DNA of 64,000 nucleotides from CAZUHB01 sp964620445. GTDB lineage: Bacteria; Planctomycetota; B15-G4; CAYZWU01. Under the pieces are notes generated by a model, which did not search any database, was not told the DNA's origin, and worked only from the letters and a program-made list of their open reading frames with translations. The DNA lies in contig CAZUHB010000028.1 in NCBI GenBank assembly GCA_964620445.1, positions 1-64,000 on the forward strand. The letters are read 5' to 3'. The translations under genes and the position numbers were made by a program. Within the stretch, counting starts at the first letter, position 1, and the number at the start of each line of letters is the position of its first letter. Below, in pieces: positions 1 through 8,050 of the stretch.

Positions 1-629
1 TGGCACTCGGCCGTGTTCGAGCCGACGAGGAAGAAGACCTTGGCGTGGTCGATGTCGTCGTAGGATCCCATCGGCTCGTCCTTGCCGTAGGTCGACACGT
101 ACCCGCCCACGGCGCTCGCCATGCAAAGGCGCGGATTGCCTTCCACGTTGTTCGTGCCGATGCCGCCCTTGAAGAGACGGTTTGCCAGATAGCTCTCCTC
201 GGACAGGGCCTGGCCCGAGCCGTAATAGGCCACGCTGTTGGGGCCGTGCTTGCGGATCGCCTTGGCGAACTTGTCGGCCAGGAGTTCCATGGCCTCGTTC
301 CAGCCGATCTTCTCGAGCTTGCCTCCCTTGCGCGCCATGGGATGGGTCAGACGGTCCTTGGAATGAACGATCTTGGGGAGAAAGAGAGCCTTGGCGCAGA
401 CGAGCCCCTTGGTCGTGGGATGCTCGGGATCGCCGCGCAAGGCCACGAGGCGACCGCCCCTGGCTCCCAGCAGGACACCGCAGCCGGTTCCGCAGAAGCG
501 GCAGACCGACTTGTGCCACTCGATCGAATCAGCCGACTGGAAAGCCTTCGCCATCGCCGGGCCGCCAGCCACCGATACGACAGCCGTCATGGCGGCTGTC
601 TTGATAAAATCGCGACGGGTCGTTTCCAT
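1..629 (-). CDS. napA: Periplasmic nitrate reductase catalytic subunit NapA (N-terminal part)
   Basis: The gene runs off the left edge; the first 209 residues are present. It begins with a twin-arginine leader (RRDFIK, residues 5-10), so the folded protein should be exported by Tat. Cysteines C43-x2-C46-x3-C50-x27-C78 form the N-terminal [4Fe-4S] site, followed by the lysine typical of NapA (K80, in VCAK). The segment NPRLCMASAV carries C169, which matches the cysteine that binds molybdenum in periplasmic nitrate reductases; formate dehydrogenases use Cys or Sec in another context. In this family the enzyme reduces nitrate to nitrite with a bis-MGD cofactor. The start lies 14 nt after the NapD stop, and it is the last visible gene of the operon. 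The NapA assignment is firm at family level. Nitrate as substrate is inferred from the motif and from napD next to it. Confidence 0.9.
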   Translation of the reverse strand, partial: METTRRDFIKTAAMTAVVSVAGGPAMAKAFQSADSIEWHKSVCRFCGTGCGVLLGARGGRLVALRGDPEHPTTKGLVCAKALFLPKIVHSKDRLTHPMARKGGKLEKIGWNEAMELLADKFAKAIRKHGPNSVAYYGSGQALSEESYLANRLFKGGIGTNNVEGNPRLCMASAVGGYVSTYGKDEPMGSYDDIDHAKVFFLVGSNTAEC

Positions 630-643
630 AATCATATTTCCTT

Positions 644-925
644 TCAGCGGTCTCGGACAGCGCCTGCTGTGGCCTGCCGCACTTCTTCGAGTTCTGCTTC
701 GTCATGAACGTACACGGGCCAGACGCCGAGGACGCCCTCGACCGCGCGCAGATCGCGGGTCAGGACGCGGTGAGCGCTGTCCATGTCGTCCGATTCCACC
801 AGAATGCCCATTTTCTTGTCGTCGCCTAGATCGAAGGTCGAGACACCGGGCATCGCGTCGAAAGACTCATTGATCGAATCGACCTTGTCGAGTTCGATCC
901 GGGCAAAAGCACCGACAACAACCAT
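644..925 (-). CDS. napD: NapD-like chaperone
   Basis: A small protein of 93 residues in the form chosen here. It has the NapD pattern: a beta strand at the start (MVVVGAFARI), a short helix, a middle MPGV turn, and a late VLGVWPVYVHDE strand. NapD binds the Tat leader of NapA in the cytoplasm and holds back export until the cofactor is in place, and napA follows directly. An in-frame ATG at 1000 would add 25 residues (MIPAAGG...) with no resemblance to NapD; neither start has a clear ribosome binding site at good spacing, so the shorter form was chosen by homology. The call rests on size, fold-like pattern and context, since NapD sequences are poorly conserved. Confidence 0.75.
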   Translation of the reverse strand: MVVVGAFARIELDKVDSINESFDAMPGVSTFDLGDDKKMGILVESDDMDSAHRVLTRDLRAVEGVLGVWPVYVHDEAELEEVRQATAGAVRDR

Positions 926-1012
926 TGTTTTGCCAATCTTATGTCTAAGTTTCCCTGGCTGCTGGCGGATCGCTCGCACGCCGCCAGCAGCCGGAATCAT
1001 GTCCTCGAGAGT

Positions 1013-2491
1013 TTAATGCTTGTAGCGCTTCTTGAATTCCGCTGCCGCTTTCTTGCGGCGCGCTTGCTCCTCGGGATCCATCTTGCCGAGATACCATTTG
1101 TGGCTGTCGCGGTTGAGGACCTCGTCGAGCTTGGCCTGCAGCTTCTTGGCGCCAGCCACCCTGTCGGCGTCGTCCGAGTGGAGGTTGACCTCGATCAGCT
1201 CGCGCAGCTCGGGAACCATGTGAGTGTAGAAGGTCTTGGCAATGTCGTAGGTCCCGTGCCAGTGCGTGTAGTCGGGCGCCATCATGGCGGCGGCGTGGCG
1301 CGCGCGGCGGCCCTCGTGGTGCCAGAGCTCCCAGTAGGACCAGTCGATCGGATTGGCAAAGGTCGCCGGCACGGCGCGGAGCGGTTTGGCCAGTCCGTAG
1401 AGATCCTTGGCCGGCTTGGCGAACTTCTCGTTGTAGAGCTCGATCAGGGCGTCGTACTGGACGTAGAAGTTATTGACCCAGTCCTCGCTGTGGCAGTTCA
1501 GGCAGACGTCGTGCATGTTGTTGCGCCGCACCTGCCAGGGCACGTTGGCGCCCGGAAGCCCCATCTTGGCGTCCGAATCCTCGGGCCGGCACGAGACGGG
1601 CGGCCGGTTGTTCCAGCTGATCCGCATGCCGATATCGTGCGTCACCGGCTGCGTCTTGGTGGCCGACATGTGGCAGGTGGCGCAGTTCGGAGCGGCCCAG
1701 TAGTCCTCGCCCAGGATCCACTTGTTCGCGTCGAGGTTCATCTTGTCCAGGTTGGAGAAGAAAAGGATCCCGTGCTTCGATTCCTCGTAGATCTCCTTCT
1801 GCGGGTGGTCGGGGCCGAGGTGGCACTTGCCGCACGTATCCGGATGGCGCGCCTGGGCGGCCGAGAAGGTGTGGCGCGTGTGGCAGGCGTGGCACGAGCC
1901 TTCCGAACCGTCCGGATTGATCCGGCCGATGCCGGAGTTCGGATAGGTGGCCGGATCGAGCTTTCCGCCGGCGAGGACCTTCACCTGGGATCCGTGGCAC
2001 TGCCAGCAGCCGTTCACGGCCGCGGCCGAATTGCCCTCGGGGAATCCCATGGTTTTCATATTCCTGTCCCCCTCGACGATCTCGGCGAGATGGTTGTCGA
2101 GCGAACCGAGGATGCGTCCGCCCTTCGAGTGGTGCGACGCGGCGAACTCTTCCACCTCCTTCGTGTGACAGCGGGCGCAGTCCTTGGGCGTGACCAGGGC
2201 GGCGATGGTGTAGCCGTAGTGCTCGTAAGCGTCCACGTCGGTCCTTTCCGCGCCGTGGCACTCGTTGCAGGCCACGTTGGCACGGTAGTGCTTGCTTTCG
2301 CCCCATTGCTGGTAGACAACGGGATCGGCTTTCTTGTGGCACTCGATGCACTCCTTCGACTCCTTGCTGATCTCGGGCAGACCGATCGCCTGAGCCCGCA
2401 AAGAGTTTGCTCCCAGGAAGACCACAATCGCGGCCACGGCCCCCACGAGCAGGATACGCCTGTTCAACAAGTCCTTTTTTCTTCCTTTCAT
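1013..2491 (-). CDS. Octahaem hydroxylamine oxidoreductase-like cytochrome c (HAO family)
   Basis: A 492-residue exported multihaem cytochrome with a signal or anchor segment at residues 12-30. Eight CxxCH motifs start at residues 48, 75, 105, 162, 200, 220, 270 and 330, the number and spread of the HAO family, and the C-terminal part has the family's long helical region (HHEGRRARHAAAMMAPDYTHW around 391-411). The fourth motif (162) corresponds by order to the catalytic haem. Some HAO relatives oxidise hydroxylamine or hydrazine; others, found beside napA in nitrate-ammonifying Campylobacterota, reduce nitrite or hydroxylamine. Placement between nrfD and napD-napA favours the reductive role, but this is inference. 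Whether the cross-linking tyrosine of oxidative HAO is present must be settled by alignment. No NrfA lies in the window. Confidence 0.88.
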   Translation of the reverse strand: MKGRKKDLLNRRILLVGAVAAIVVFLGANSLRAQAIGLPEISKESKECIECHKKADPVVYQQWGESKHYRANVACNECHGAERTDVDAYEHYGYTIAALVTPKDCARCHTKEVEEFAASHHSKGGRILGSLDNHLAEIVEGDRNMKTMGFPEGNSAAAVNGCWQCHGSQVKVLAGGKLDPATYPNSGIGRINPDGSEGSCHACHTRHTFSAAQARHPDTCGKCHLGPDHPQKEIYEESKHGILFFSNLDKMNLDANKWILGEDYWAAPNCATCHMSATKTQPVTHDIGMRISWNNRPPVSCRPEDSDAKMGLPGANVPWQVRRNNMHDVCLNCHSEDWVNNFYVQYDALIELYNEKFAKPAKDLYGLAKPLRAVPATFANPIDWSYWELWHHEGRRARHAAAMMAPDYTHWHGTYDIAKTFYTHMVPELRELIEVNLHSDDADRVAGAKKLQAKLDEVLNRDSHKWYLGKMDPEEQARRKKAAAEFKKRYKH

Positions 2492-2507
2492 GAGATGATG
2501 CTCCCCA

Positions 2508-3749
2508 TCAGTGTTCTGCGGGCCGTGCGGTACTCGGATCGGGACGAAAATCAGTCCCGCCCGACGTGAGCCGGCCCGTAAGTACAGGAACGGTAACCCG
2601 AACTAAAATTGTGTATAGGAGAAGCCCGAAGGCCCATATTCCAAAGCAGACCAGAATCTCGTTGAGCGTGGGAGCGTACTCCACCACCTCGCCCAGCGGC
2701 GAAGGAATGAAGGCGGGAACGATCAGTCCCATTCCCTTCTCGATCCAGATTCCGGTAATCAGAAAGACGCAGGCGATATTCAAGAAATTCAGGCTGCGCG
2801 ACAGGGGCAGGAAAAGGATGAGCAGGGCGACCGTGTTCAATCCGATCGCTGTCCAGATCCAAGGGACGAGGCCGGTCGCCCCGTGCAGCCCGAAGTAGAG
2901 ATACAATGTCGAAACGATATGGCTCGATTCACCGTAGAACTCGACGAAGAGCTCGCAGCCGAGAAGGAACATGTTCACCGAGAGGGCGATGGTGACGATG
3001 TTGCGAAGCAGACCGAGAGCCTTGTCCGAAATCTCGTACTCCGTAAAGCGCCGGATGATCTGCAGGGTGAGGATGACAAAGGCCGGGCCGGCCGCGAAGG
3101 CCGACGCCAGGAAGCGCGGCGCAATGATCGCCGAGTTCCAGAAAGGTCGCCCTCCCAGACCCACGTAGAGGAAGGCGGTGACCGTGTGGATGCTGATCGC
3201 CCAACCGATCGCCACGAACACGAAGGGGATGTAGAAGACCGGGCTCGGGCTGCGGCGGCGATAGTAACAGTAGACCAGGTAGCCGCAAACATGCAGGTTG
3301 AGGAGCAGGTAGCCGCCGAGAGCGACAACGTCCCATGTCAGCATCGATACGGGGAAATTGAATCTCCAGAAGATGTGCATGAACCGGTCGGGCCTTCCGA
3401 GGTCGACGTTCACGAAGAAGAGACACATGACGATCGCCGAAACGGCGAAGAGTTCGCCGAATACGACGAGATCGTGGAGCTCCTTGTTCCTGTAAACGTA
3501 GACGGGGATCACGAGCATGACAGCCGCGGCCGCCATTCCCACGAGGAAGGTGAAATTCGCGATGTAAAGGCCCCACGAGACATGATCGGTCATGCCGGTG
3601 ACGGCCAGGCCGTTCACGAGCTGCTTGCAGTATGCGTTGAGCCCGAGGAGACTCACGCCGGTGAGCAGGAACATCCAGGCATGGTAGCGCCACCCGCCCA
3701 CGAAGCTGAGCCGGAAACAGCGCCAGATGAAGAGCGCGTATTCTTTCAT
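2508..3749 (-). CDS. nrfD: NrfD/PsrC-type integral membrane quinol dehydrogenase subunit
   Basis: A 413-residue polytopic membrane protein with about ten hydrophobic segments, of the NrfD/PsrC/HmcC type. Conserved-looking features are WGLYIANFTFLVGMAAAA in the second or third helix, DLGRPDRF in a loop, and WNSAIIAPRFLASAFAAGP. Family members oxidise quinol (or reduce quinone) within the membrane and pass electrons to a periplasmic ferredoxin partner. The start ATG overlaps the stop of the upstream ferredoxin gene by 4 nt (ATGA), so the two are surely co-translated. The tail after residue 395 (GGTDFRPDPSTARPAEH) is polar and probably disordered. Together with the ferredoxin and the tetrahaem protein it probably replaces NapC or NapGH as electron source for NapA and the HAO-like cytochrome. 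Confidence 0.92.
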   Translation of the reverse strand: MKEYALFIWRCFRLSFVGGWRYHAWMFLLTGVSLLGLNAYCKQLVNGLAVTGMTDHVSWGLYIANFTFLVGMAAAAVMLVIPVYVYRNKELHDLVVFGELFAVSAIVMCLFFVNVDLGRPDRFMHIFWRFNFPVSMLTWDVVALGGYLLLNLHVCGYLVYCYYRRRSPSPVFYIPFVFVAIGWAISIHTVTAFLYVGLGGRPFWNSAIIAPRFLASAFAAGPAFVILTLQIIRRFTEYEISDKALGLLRNIVTIALSVNMFLLGCELFVEFYGESSHIVSTLYLYFGLHGATGLVPWIWTAIGLNTVALLILFLPLSRSLNFLNIACVFLITGIWIEKGMGLIVPAFIPSPLGEVVEYAPTLNEILVCFGIWAFGLLLYTILVRVTVPVLTGRLTSGGTDFRPDPSTARPAEH

Positions 3750-4840
3750 GCCGGCTCTCCTCTCTCCGTTTCGCCCTGGAGGAGATCACCGCTTGCTCTC
3801 CGTTGTTCGCCCGAGGTCGCCTCCTTCTTTCGCGGATACTCCTGGTCGAAATAGTAGAAGAAGCGCGGCATGGTGCCCACCTCCTGTTTCAGCACGAAGA
3901 CATGCTTGTTGTGGAGGATCTGGGACACCTCGCTGTCCGGATCGAGAAGGTTGCCGAATTTTCGGGCGCCGACGGGGCAGACCTCGAGGCAGGCGGGCAT
4001 CTTGCCCGCGCGCGTCCGGTGGAGGCAGAAGTGGCACTTCTCCATCACTCCCTGGGTGCGCGGCCTGTTCGACAGGTAGTTCATCTCGGGATTGATCTCG
4101 GATTTCGGATCGGTGTACCCGGGCCGCGTGAAGTTGAAGCGCCGTGCCCAGTAAGGACAGGCCGCCTCGCAGTAGCGGCATCCGATGCACCAGTTGTAGT
4201 CGATGACCGTGACACCGTCCTCATCCTGCCAGGTCGCCTCGATGGGACAGACCTTGACGCAGGGCGGATTGGAGCACTGGTGGCACTGGATCGGCATGTA
4301 GTAGTGGTTCTCGTCGGGAACCCTGGGCCGCACATAGTGGTGATTGCCCCGCTCGATATCGACTGAGCCGCGCGGCATCTCGAGGACTCGGATGTACTGG
4401 ATCTCGGGGCTGCGGCTCTGGTTGTTCTCCTTCACGCAGGCGTGCACGCACTTGCGGCACCCGATGCAGCGCCCGAGATTGAGCGCGTAGGCGAAACCGA
4501 CTCCGTCTCCCGCCTTGAGATCGGCCAGGGAAGCCGTGACGCCGTACAGACTTTCCACTTCCTTGCGAATCCGGTCGAGGACGAGATTCATCTCGTCGGG
4601 GTTGAGTTCCTTGTAGTGCTTCTGAAAGAAATGCTCGGCCGTGAACTCGCTCCTGTCGAGCTCGGTCAGGGGGCTGAGTGCCGCGGCGAGCGCGCCCAGT
4701 CCGCCCACTGCGCCCACCGAACCGCTCACGAGCTGGAGAAAACCGCGGCGCGACACCTGAGAATCTGTCGGTACGGGGACACGAGCCTTTTCAGAAGCGG
4801 ATCGACCTGATTCTTTTGACTGATCGGAGTCAGTGCTCAT
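3746..4840 (-). CDS. Tat-exported four-cluster 4Fe-4S ferredoxin subunit (NrfC/PsrB/HmcB type)
   Basis: A 364-residue iron-sulfur protein. A twin-arginine motif (SRRGFLQLV, residues 30-38) and a hydrophobic stretch to about 56 mark Tat export. Sixteen cysteines form four [4Fe-4S] sites: C125/128/131/135, C186/189/194/198, C218/221/224/228 and C269/272/284/288, the arrangement of DmsB/PsrB/NrfC electron-transfer subunits. It should relay electrons from the NrfD subunit to periplasmic cytochromes. The start follows the tetrahaem cytochrome stop by 14 nt. The region between the leader and the first cluster (residues 60-120) is longer than in simple NrfC proteins, as in subunits paired with multihaem partners. 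Confidence 0.92.
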   Translation of the reverse strand: MSTDSDQSKESGRSASEKARVPVPTDSQVSRRGFLQLVSGSVGAVGGLGALAAALSPLTELDRSEFTAEHFFQKHYKELNPDEMNLVLDRIRKEVESLYGVTASLADLKAGDGVGFAYALNLGRCIGCRKCVHACVKENNQSRSPEIQYIRVLEMPRGSVDIERGNHHYVRPRVPDENHYYMPIQCHQCSNPPCVKVCPIEATWQDEDGVTVIDYNWCIGCRYCEAACPYWARRFNFTRPGYTDPKSEINPEMNYLSNRPRTQGVMEKCHFCLHRTRAGKMPACLEVCPVGARKFGNLLDPDSEVSQILHNKHVFVLKQEVGTMPRFFYYFDQEYPRKKEATSGEQRRASGDLLQGETERGEPA

Positions 4841-4854
4841 GAATTCGCTTTCTC

Positions 4855-5541
4855 CTAATGTCCGTCGTTCAGCACCCGGCGCAAGGGATCGATCTCCTCC
4901 ACTTCTTCGTGCTCTGCTCGGCCGTGATCGCCCATGCGGATCGTGTTCGGCGGAGGCAGCGGCCTCATCGGGTCCATGGCCGGCACCCGCGGATTATGCG
5001 GGTCGTGACACTCGGTGCAGCCCAGTCTTCGCGGTTCGCCTTGCGCGGCGTCCCAGTAGCCGTTGGTCCGGCCGTGCATGCCCCGTTCCCAATCGCGAAA
5101 GGTCGGGCCGTGGCATTTGGCACAGAGCACGACCACGTCGTCGTAGCCGATCGGTCTTCCATCGTGAAGAACGAGAAGGTTCCGGTCCTCCGTGTAATGG
5201 CAATTGCGACAGAGGTTGTTGATTCCATGATCGAGCACGATGTGACCATGTTTCAGAAGCTCTTCGGGAGCCATGTCTCTCGCCGGAAACAGGCGGTGGC
5301 AATCCATGCAGGTCCGTTCGAAACCGTCGAGAGTGATCATCGCCGGGTCGGAAAGGACCGCGCGGCGCGGTGCGGTTGACAGCAACTGGATCGGTACGGT
5401 CGAGGCCTTGGTCGTGGGCATATCGGTCAGGTCCATCCCCCACAGGAACCAGCAGCCGAGAAGAAGCAATCCGGGTCCGGTCAAAAATCCCGCTCCCCTC
5501 GCGGGAGCCGATCGAATCGATTGTGGATTCTTGTTCTTCAT
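4855..5541 (-). CDS. Membrane-anchored tetrahaem cytochrome c
   Basis: A 228-residue protein with one hydrophobic N-terminal segment (about residues 18-36), probably an uncleaved anchor, followed by four CxxCH motifs at 78, 111, 140 and 175. The region after the last haem (180-228) is proline-rich and acidic with no further haem site. It is the first structural gene after the Rrf2 regulator, 31 nt downstream of it, and belongs with the ferredoxin and NrfD genes as the haem arm of a quinol dehydrogenase. It is not a clear NapB, which carries two haems, nor NapC/NrfH, so I leave it unnamed. The likely role is electron transfer to NapA and the octahaem protein. Confidence 0.8.
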   Translation of the reverse strand: MKNKNPQSIRSAPARGAGFLTGPGLLLLGCWFLWGMDLTDMPTTKASTVPIQLLSTAPRRAVLSDPAMITLDGFERTCMDCHRLFPARDMAPEELLKHGHIVLDHGINNLCRNCHYTEDRNLLVLHDGRPIGYDDVVVLCAKCHGPTFRDWERGMHGRTNGYWDAAQGEPRRLGCTECHDPHNPRVPAMDPMRPLPPPNTIRMGDHGRAEHEEVEEIDPLRRVLNDGH

Positions 5542-5572
5542 CTTTTCAGATCAACCAATTCCAAGTGTCGAC

Positions 5573-6028
5573 TCATTCGTCGCTCCCGGTCCCCCCCGGG
5601 GGCGCCTTGCAGAAGGGAGAGGTCATGCTTCCCGGCTCGGCAAGGTCTGCAATGGTGCAGGATCGGAAAGAATCCTCGATGAGCGCCGTGGCGGCATGAA
5701 TCCGGTAATGCAAAGCACAGAGCCTCTTGCCGTGCTCTTTGATACCGAGAGGACAGCTCTCGGTCCGCTTGATCGGATCGACGGCGTTGACGATATCGAG
5801 CGCGGTGATCTCGTTCGCCGGCTTGGCCAGAATGTAACCTCCGCCGAGTCCGCGCTGCGAAGAAACGAGTCCGGCGCGAACCAGGGTCTGCAGCACTTTG
5901 CTGAGATATCCAGCCGGAACCTGTGTGCCTTTTGCGATCTGATCGGTTGTCTGCGCCTTGTCCCCGTAGGACCCGAGCCAGAGCGCGGCTCGCAGAGCAT
6001 ATTCGTTTGTTTGAGAAATCACGGCCAA
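5573..6028 (-). CDS. Rrf2-family transcriptional regulator, probably Fe-S and NO/redox sensing
   Basis: A 151-residue winged-helix regulator with the Rrf2 signature: NEYALRA near the start, a recognition-helix region with AGYLSKVLQTLVRAGLV, and the wing RGLGGGYILAKP. Of the cluster-ligand positions known from IscR (C92, C98, C104, H107), this protein keeps C92, C104 and H107 but has E98-H99 where the middle cysteine would be. The first possible start is TTG at 6028; a GTG at 6022 (giving M-I-S-Q-T-N-E-Y-A-L-R-A) fits the family equally well. It heads the nitrate operon and is the obvious candidate for its control. A perfect 16-nt palindrome lies just upstream at 6045-6060. Confidence 0.88.
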   Translation of the reverse strand: MAVISQTNEYALRAALWLGSYGDKAQTTDQIAKGTQVPAGYLSKVLQTLVRAGLVSSQRGLGGGYILAKPANEITALDIVNAVDPIKRTESCPLGIKEHGKRLCALHYRIHAATALIEDSFRSCTIADLAEPGSMTSPFCKAPPGGTGSDE

Positions 6029-6044
6029 CCCCGTTTATCACTTG

Positions 6045-6060
6045 TGGACATCAATGTCCA
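6045..6060. promoter_or_regulatory. Perfect palindrome, candidate operator
   Basis: TGGACAT-CA-ATGTCCA is a perfect 7+2+7 inverted repeat. It ends 17 nt before the TTG start of the Rrf2 gene (23 nt before the alternative GTG), a position suited to autoregulation and to control of the operon behind it. The size fits the dyad-symmetric sites of Rrf2 dimers, but I know of no published consensus that it matches exactly. The Rrf2 product as the ligand is inference. Confidence 0.5.
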
Positions 6061-6324
6061 TATATCTCAATCTGCCGGAAATGTACAGAGAAATTCCCAC
6101 CAAAGACGGAGCTTTTTTTTGGAATCTTTTTGCGACGAAATTCTCACTTTTCTCATATAAAATCAGATCAATGGTAATCTCACGGTCGAGGAAAGGCTCC
6201 TCTCGAGGAATGAATCGAAAGGCTCGTGTGTAAAGAATTTCCCGCAAAAACCTGACAGTTATATTCTTTTCATATCTTATTTGTATACTTCAATCGATCA
6301 ACTCGTGCTCTATCCCTGTTGGGT

Positions 6325-6350
6325 CTGGAAAATCCCGATCTTTTCGGGTT
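6325..6350 (-). terminator. Weak possible terminator after the sulfatase gene
   Basis: On the minus strand CCCGA-AAAGA-TCGGG forms a 5-bp stem followed by ATTTT. It begins about 14 nt past the sulfatase stop codon. The stem is short and the T run brief, so this is only a possible rho-independent terminator. Confidence 0.3.
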
Positions 6351-6361
6351 GCGTGGCGTGC

Positions 6362-8029
6362 CTATTTCCAGGGCCAGGGAAGAACGTTACAGCGCTTTGC
6401 CCACCCTTCCCAGAGGGCCGCCATCTGGTCGGCTCGCTGCCTGTTTTGTGCCACCACATCGACCGTTTCGGTCCTGTCCGCCTCGAGATCGTAGAGTTGC
6501 CATGCCCCCTTCTTGCCCCTGGCCACGAGCTTCCATTTTCCCGAGCGCACGGCGCGATTGCCCTCATGCTCCCAGTAGATCGCCTCGCGATCGAGCCGTG
6601 CGCCGTGGAAGGCCGGAACGAGGCTCTTCCCTTCGAGAGGAGTGATTGCCCGATCGTTGAAGGTTGCAGGATAGGGAGCGCCAGCCGCATCGAGACAGGT
6701 TGCCATGATATCGATCACATGCCCCGGCTCGCCGCAGAGCTGACCCGGTCTGCCGAGTTCCGTCGGCCAGTGGACGATGAGCGGTGTGGCGATGCCGCCC
6801 TCGTGCACCCAGTGTTTGTACAGGCGGAAGGGCGTGTTCGAAGCGTTGGCCCAGGGCCGGCCGTATTCCTGATATGTGTCCCCGGGCCCGGGCATGATCG
6901 TGGCATAATGTCCGAACTGGACAGGCCGACCCGCGTAGGTTTTGCGCGCCCGGCTCAAGCCGCCTGCATGTCCGGCCGTTTCGAAAGCGGTCCCGCCCTC
7001 GGCGCACCCCCCGTTGTCAGCCAGAAAGAGAAGAAGCGTGTTGTCGAGCCGGCCCGCTTTCTCGAGAGCGTCGACGATCCGGCCGATCCCCTGGTCGAGC
7101 CTGTCGATCATGGCCGCGTAGACTTCCATGACCGCCCGGTGCCAGTGCTTGTAACGCGCGTCTTCCCAGGCGACCACCTTCCCGTCACGCGCGGTGAGCG
7201 GCCAGTCCGGATCGACGAGACCGAGCTCGATCATGCGCGCGTGGCGTTCGCGGCGCAGCGCGTCCCAGCCCGAATCGTAACGGCCCTTGTAGCGCGCGAT
7301 GTCCTCGGGCAGGGCGTGCATCGGCCAGTGCGGGGCGGTGTAGGCGACGTAGCAGAAAAAAGGCTCGTCGCCTTTCGTGGCAGCATGATCGCCGATGAAA
7401 CGAGCCGCCTGGTCGCTGATCGCGTCTGTGTAATAGAACCCCTCCCCCACGCCGTCGATCGGCTCGTTGTCGCGCGTGAGCGAAACAGGATCGAAGTAAC
7501 TCCCCCCTCCGTGGACCGTTCCATAGAACCGGTCGAATCCCCGCTGGCAGGGCCAGTTGTGCGTCGACGTGAGTTTTTCGTTGCCGCTCCAGAGCCCGAC
7601 CTGCTTGGTCACGTGCCACTTTCCCGACATGTATGAGGCGTACCCGGCCTGGCCGAGCGCCTCGGCAATGGTCACGCAGCGATCATTCAGGTCTCCGCGA
7701 TAGCCGTCGAGTCCTTGATCGCTCATCATGTGCCCCACGCCGGCCTGGTGCGGATAGAGCCCGGTGAGCAGGCTCGCGCGCGTGGGACAGCACCGCGCCG
7801 TGTTGTAGAACTGGGTGAATTTCAATCCGCCCGCGGCGAGCCTGTCGAGGTTGGGTGTGGCGATCTCCGAGCCGTAACAGCCGATGTCGGAAAATCCCAT
7901 GTCGTCGGCCATGATCACCACGATGTCCGGTCGCCGCCCGGAAGGCCGGCCAAGGAGGGCGCCGCATCCCGGCAATGCGAGAAACGCGGCGCCCAGGCCG
8001 GCGGACTTGATGAATTCGCGCCGTTTCAT
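6362..8029 (-). CDS. Exported sulfatase, formylglycine (Cys) type
   Basis: A 555-residue arylsulfatase-like protein. The N-terminus has MKRREFIKSAG and a hydrophobic stretch ending in ALPGC, so it may be a Tat-exported lipoprotein. Metal-site motif IVVIMADDMGFSD is at residues 36-48. The activation motif CCPTRASLLTG contains C-x-P-x-R, with the first Cys expected to become formylglycine. The segment TAPHWPMHAL and the late LFLADNGG hold further active-site residues. Such enzymes hydrolyse sulfate esters of carbohydrates; the exact substrate cannot be read from sequence. It follows the Gfo/Idh/MocA gene by 21 nt and is the last gene of that unit. It requires a formylglycine-generating or anaerobic maturase, and none is clearly present here (see the SUMF1 fusion). 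Confidence 0.92.
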   Translation of the reverse strand: MKRREFIKSAGLGAAFLALPGCGALLGRPSGRRPDIVVIMADDMGFSDIGCYGSEIATPNLDRLAAGGLKFTQFYNTARCCPTRASLLTGLYPHQAGVGHMMSDQGLDGYRGDLNDRCVTIAEALGQAGYASYMSGKWHVTKQVGLWSGNEKLTSTHNWPCQRGFDRFYGTVHGGGSYFDPVSLTRDNEPIDGVGEGFYYTDAISDQAARFIGDHAATKGDEPFFCYVAYTAPHWPMHALPEDIARYKGRYDSGWDALRRERHARMIELGLVDPDWPLTARDGKVVAWEDARYKHWHRAVMEVYAAMIDRLDQGIGRIVDALEKAGRLDNTLLLFLADNGGCAEGGTAFETAGHAGGLSRARKTYAGRPVQFGHYATIMPGPGDTYQEYGRPWANASNTPFRLYKHWVHEGGIATPLIVHWPTELGRPGQLCGEPGHVIDIMATCLDAAGAPYPATFNDRAITPLEGKSLVPAFHGARLDREAIYWEHEGNRAVRSGKWKLVARGKKGAWQLYDLEADRTETVDVVAQNRQRADQMAALWEGWAKRCNVLPWPWK

Positions 8030-8050
8030 GAGGACTCCTGATCGCGGAAA

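Larger units (their letters stand above)
6029..6361. promoter_or_regulatory. AT-rich intergenic region upstream of the nitrate operon
   Basis: There is no gene in these 333 nt, which are much richer in A+T than the flanks. The segment holds the end of the sulfatase transcription unit on its right and the control region of the Rrf2-nap operon on its left, both units reading leftward. A palindrome at 6045-6060 is the clearest element. I could not find a convincing pair of -35 and -10 hexamers; the run of T at 6113-6120 and the segment 6245-6300 are the most AT-rich parts. Confidence 0.6.

Noticed and set aside
941..2569. Long open frame opposite the octahaem cytochrome gene
   Set aside because: It is antisense to eight CxxCH motifs and has no recognisable domain; long mirror frames are expected in high-GC DNA.
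4855..5541. NapB
   Set aside because: The protein has four CxxCH motifs and an anchor helix, while NapB is a dihaem protein.
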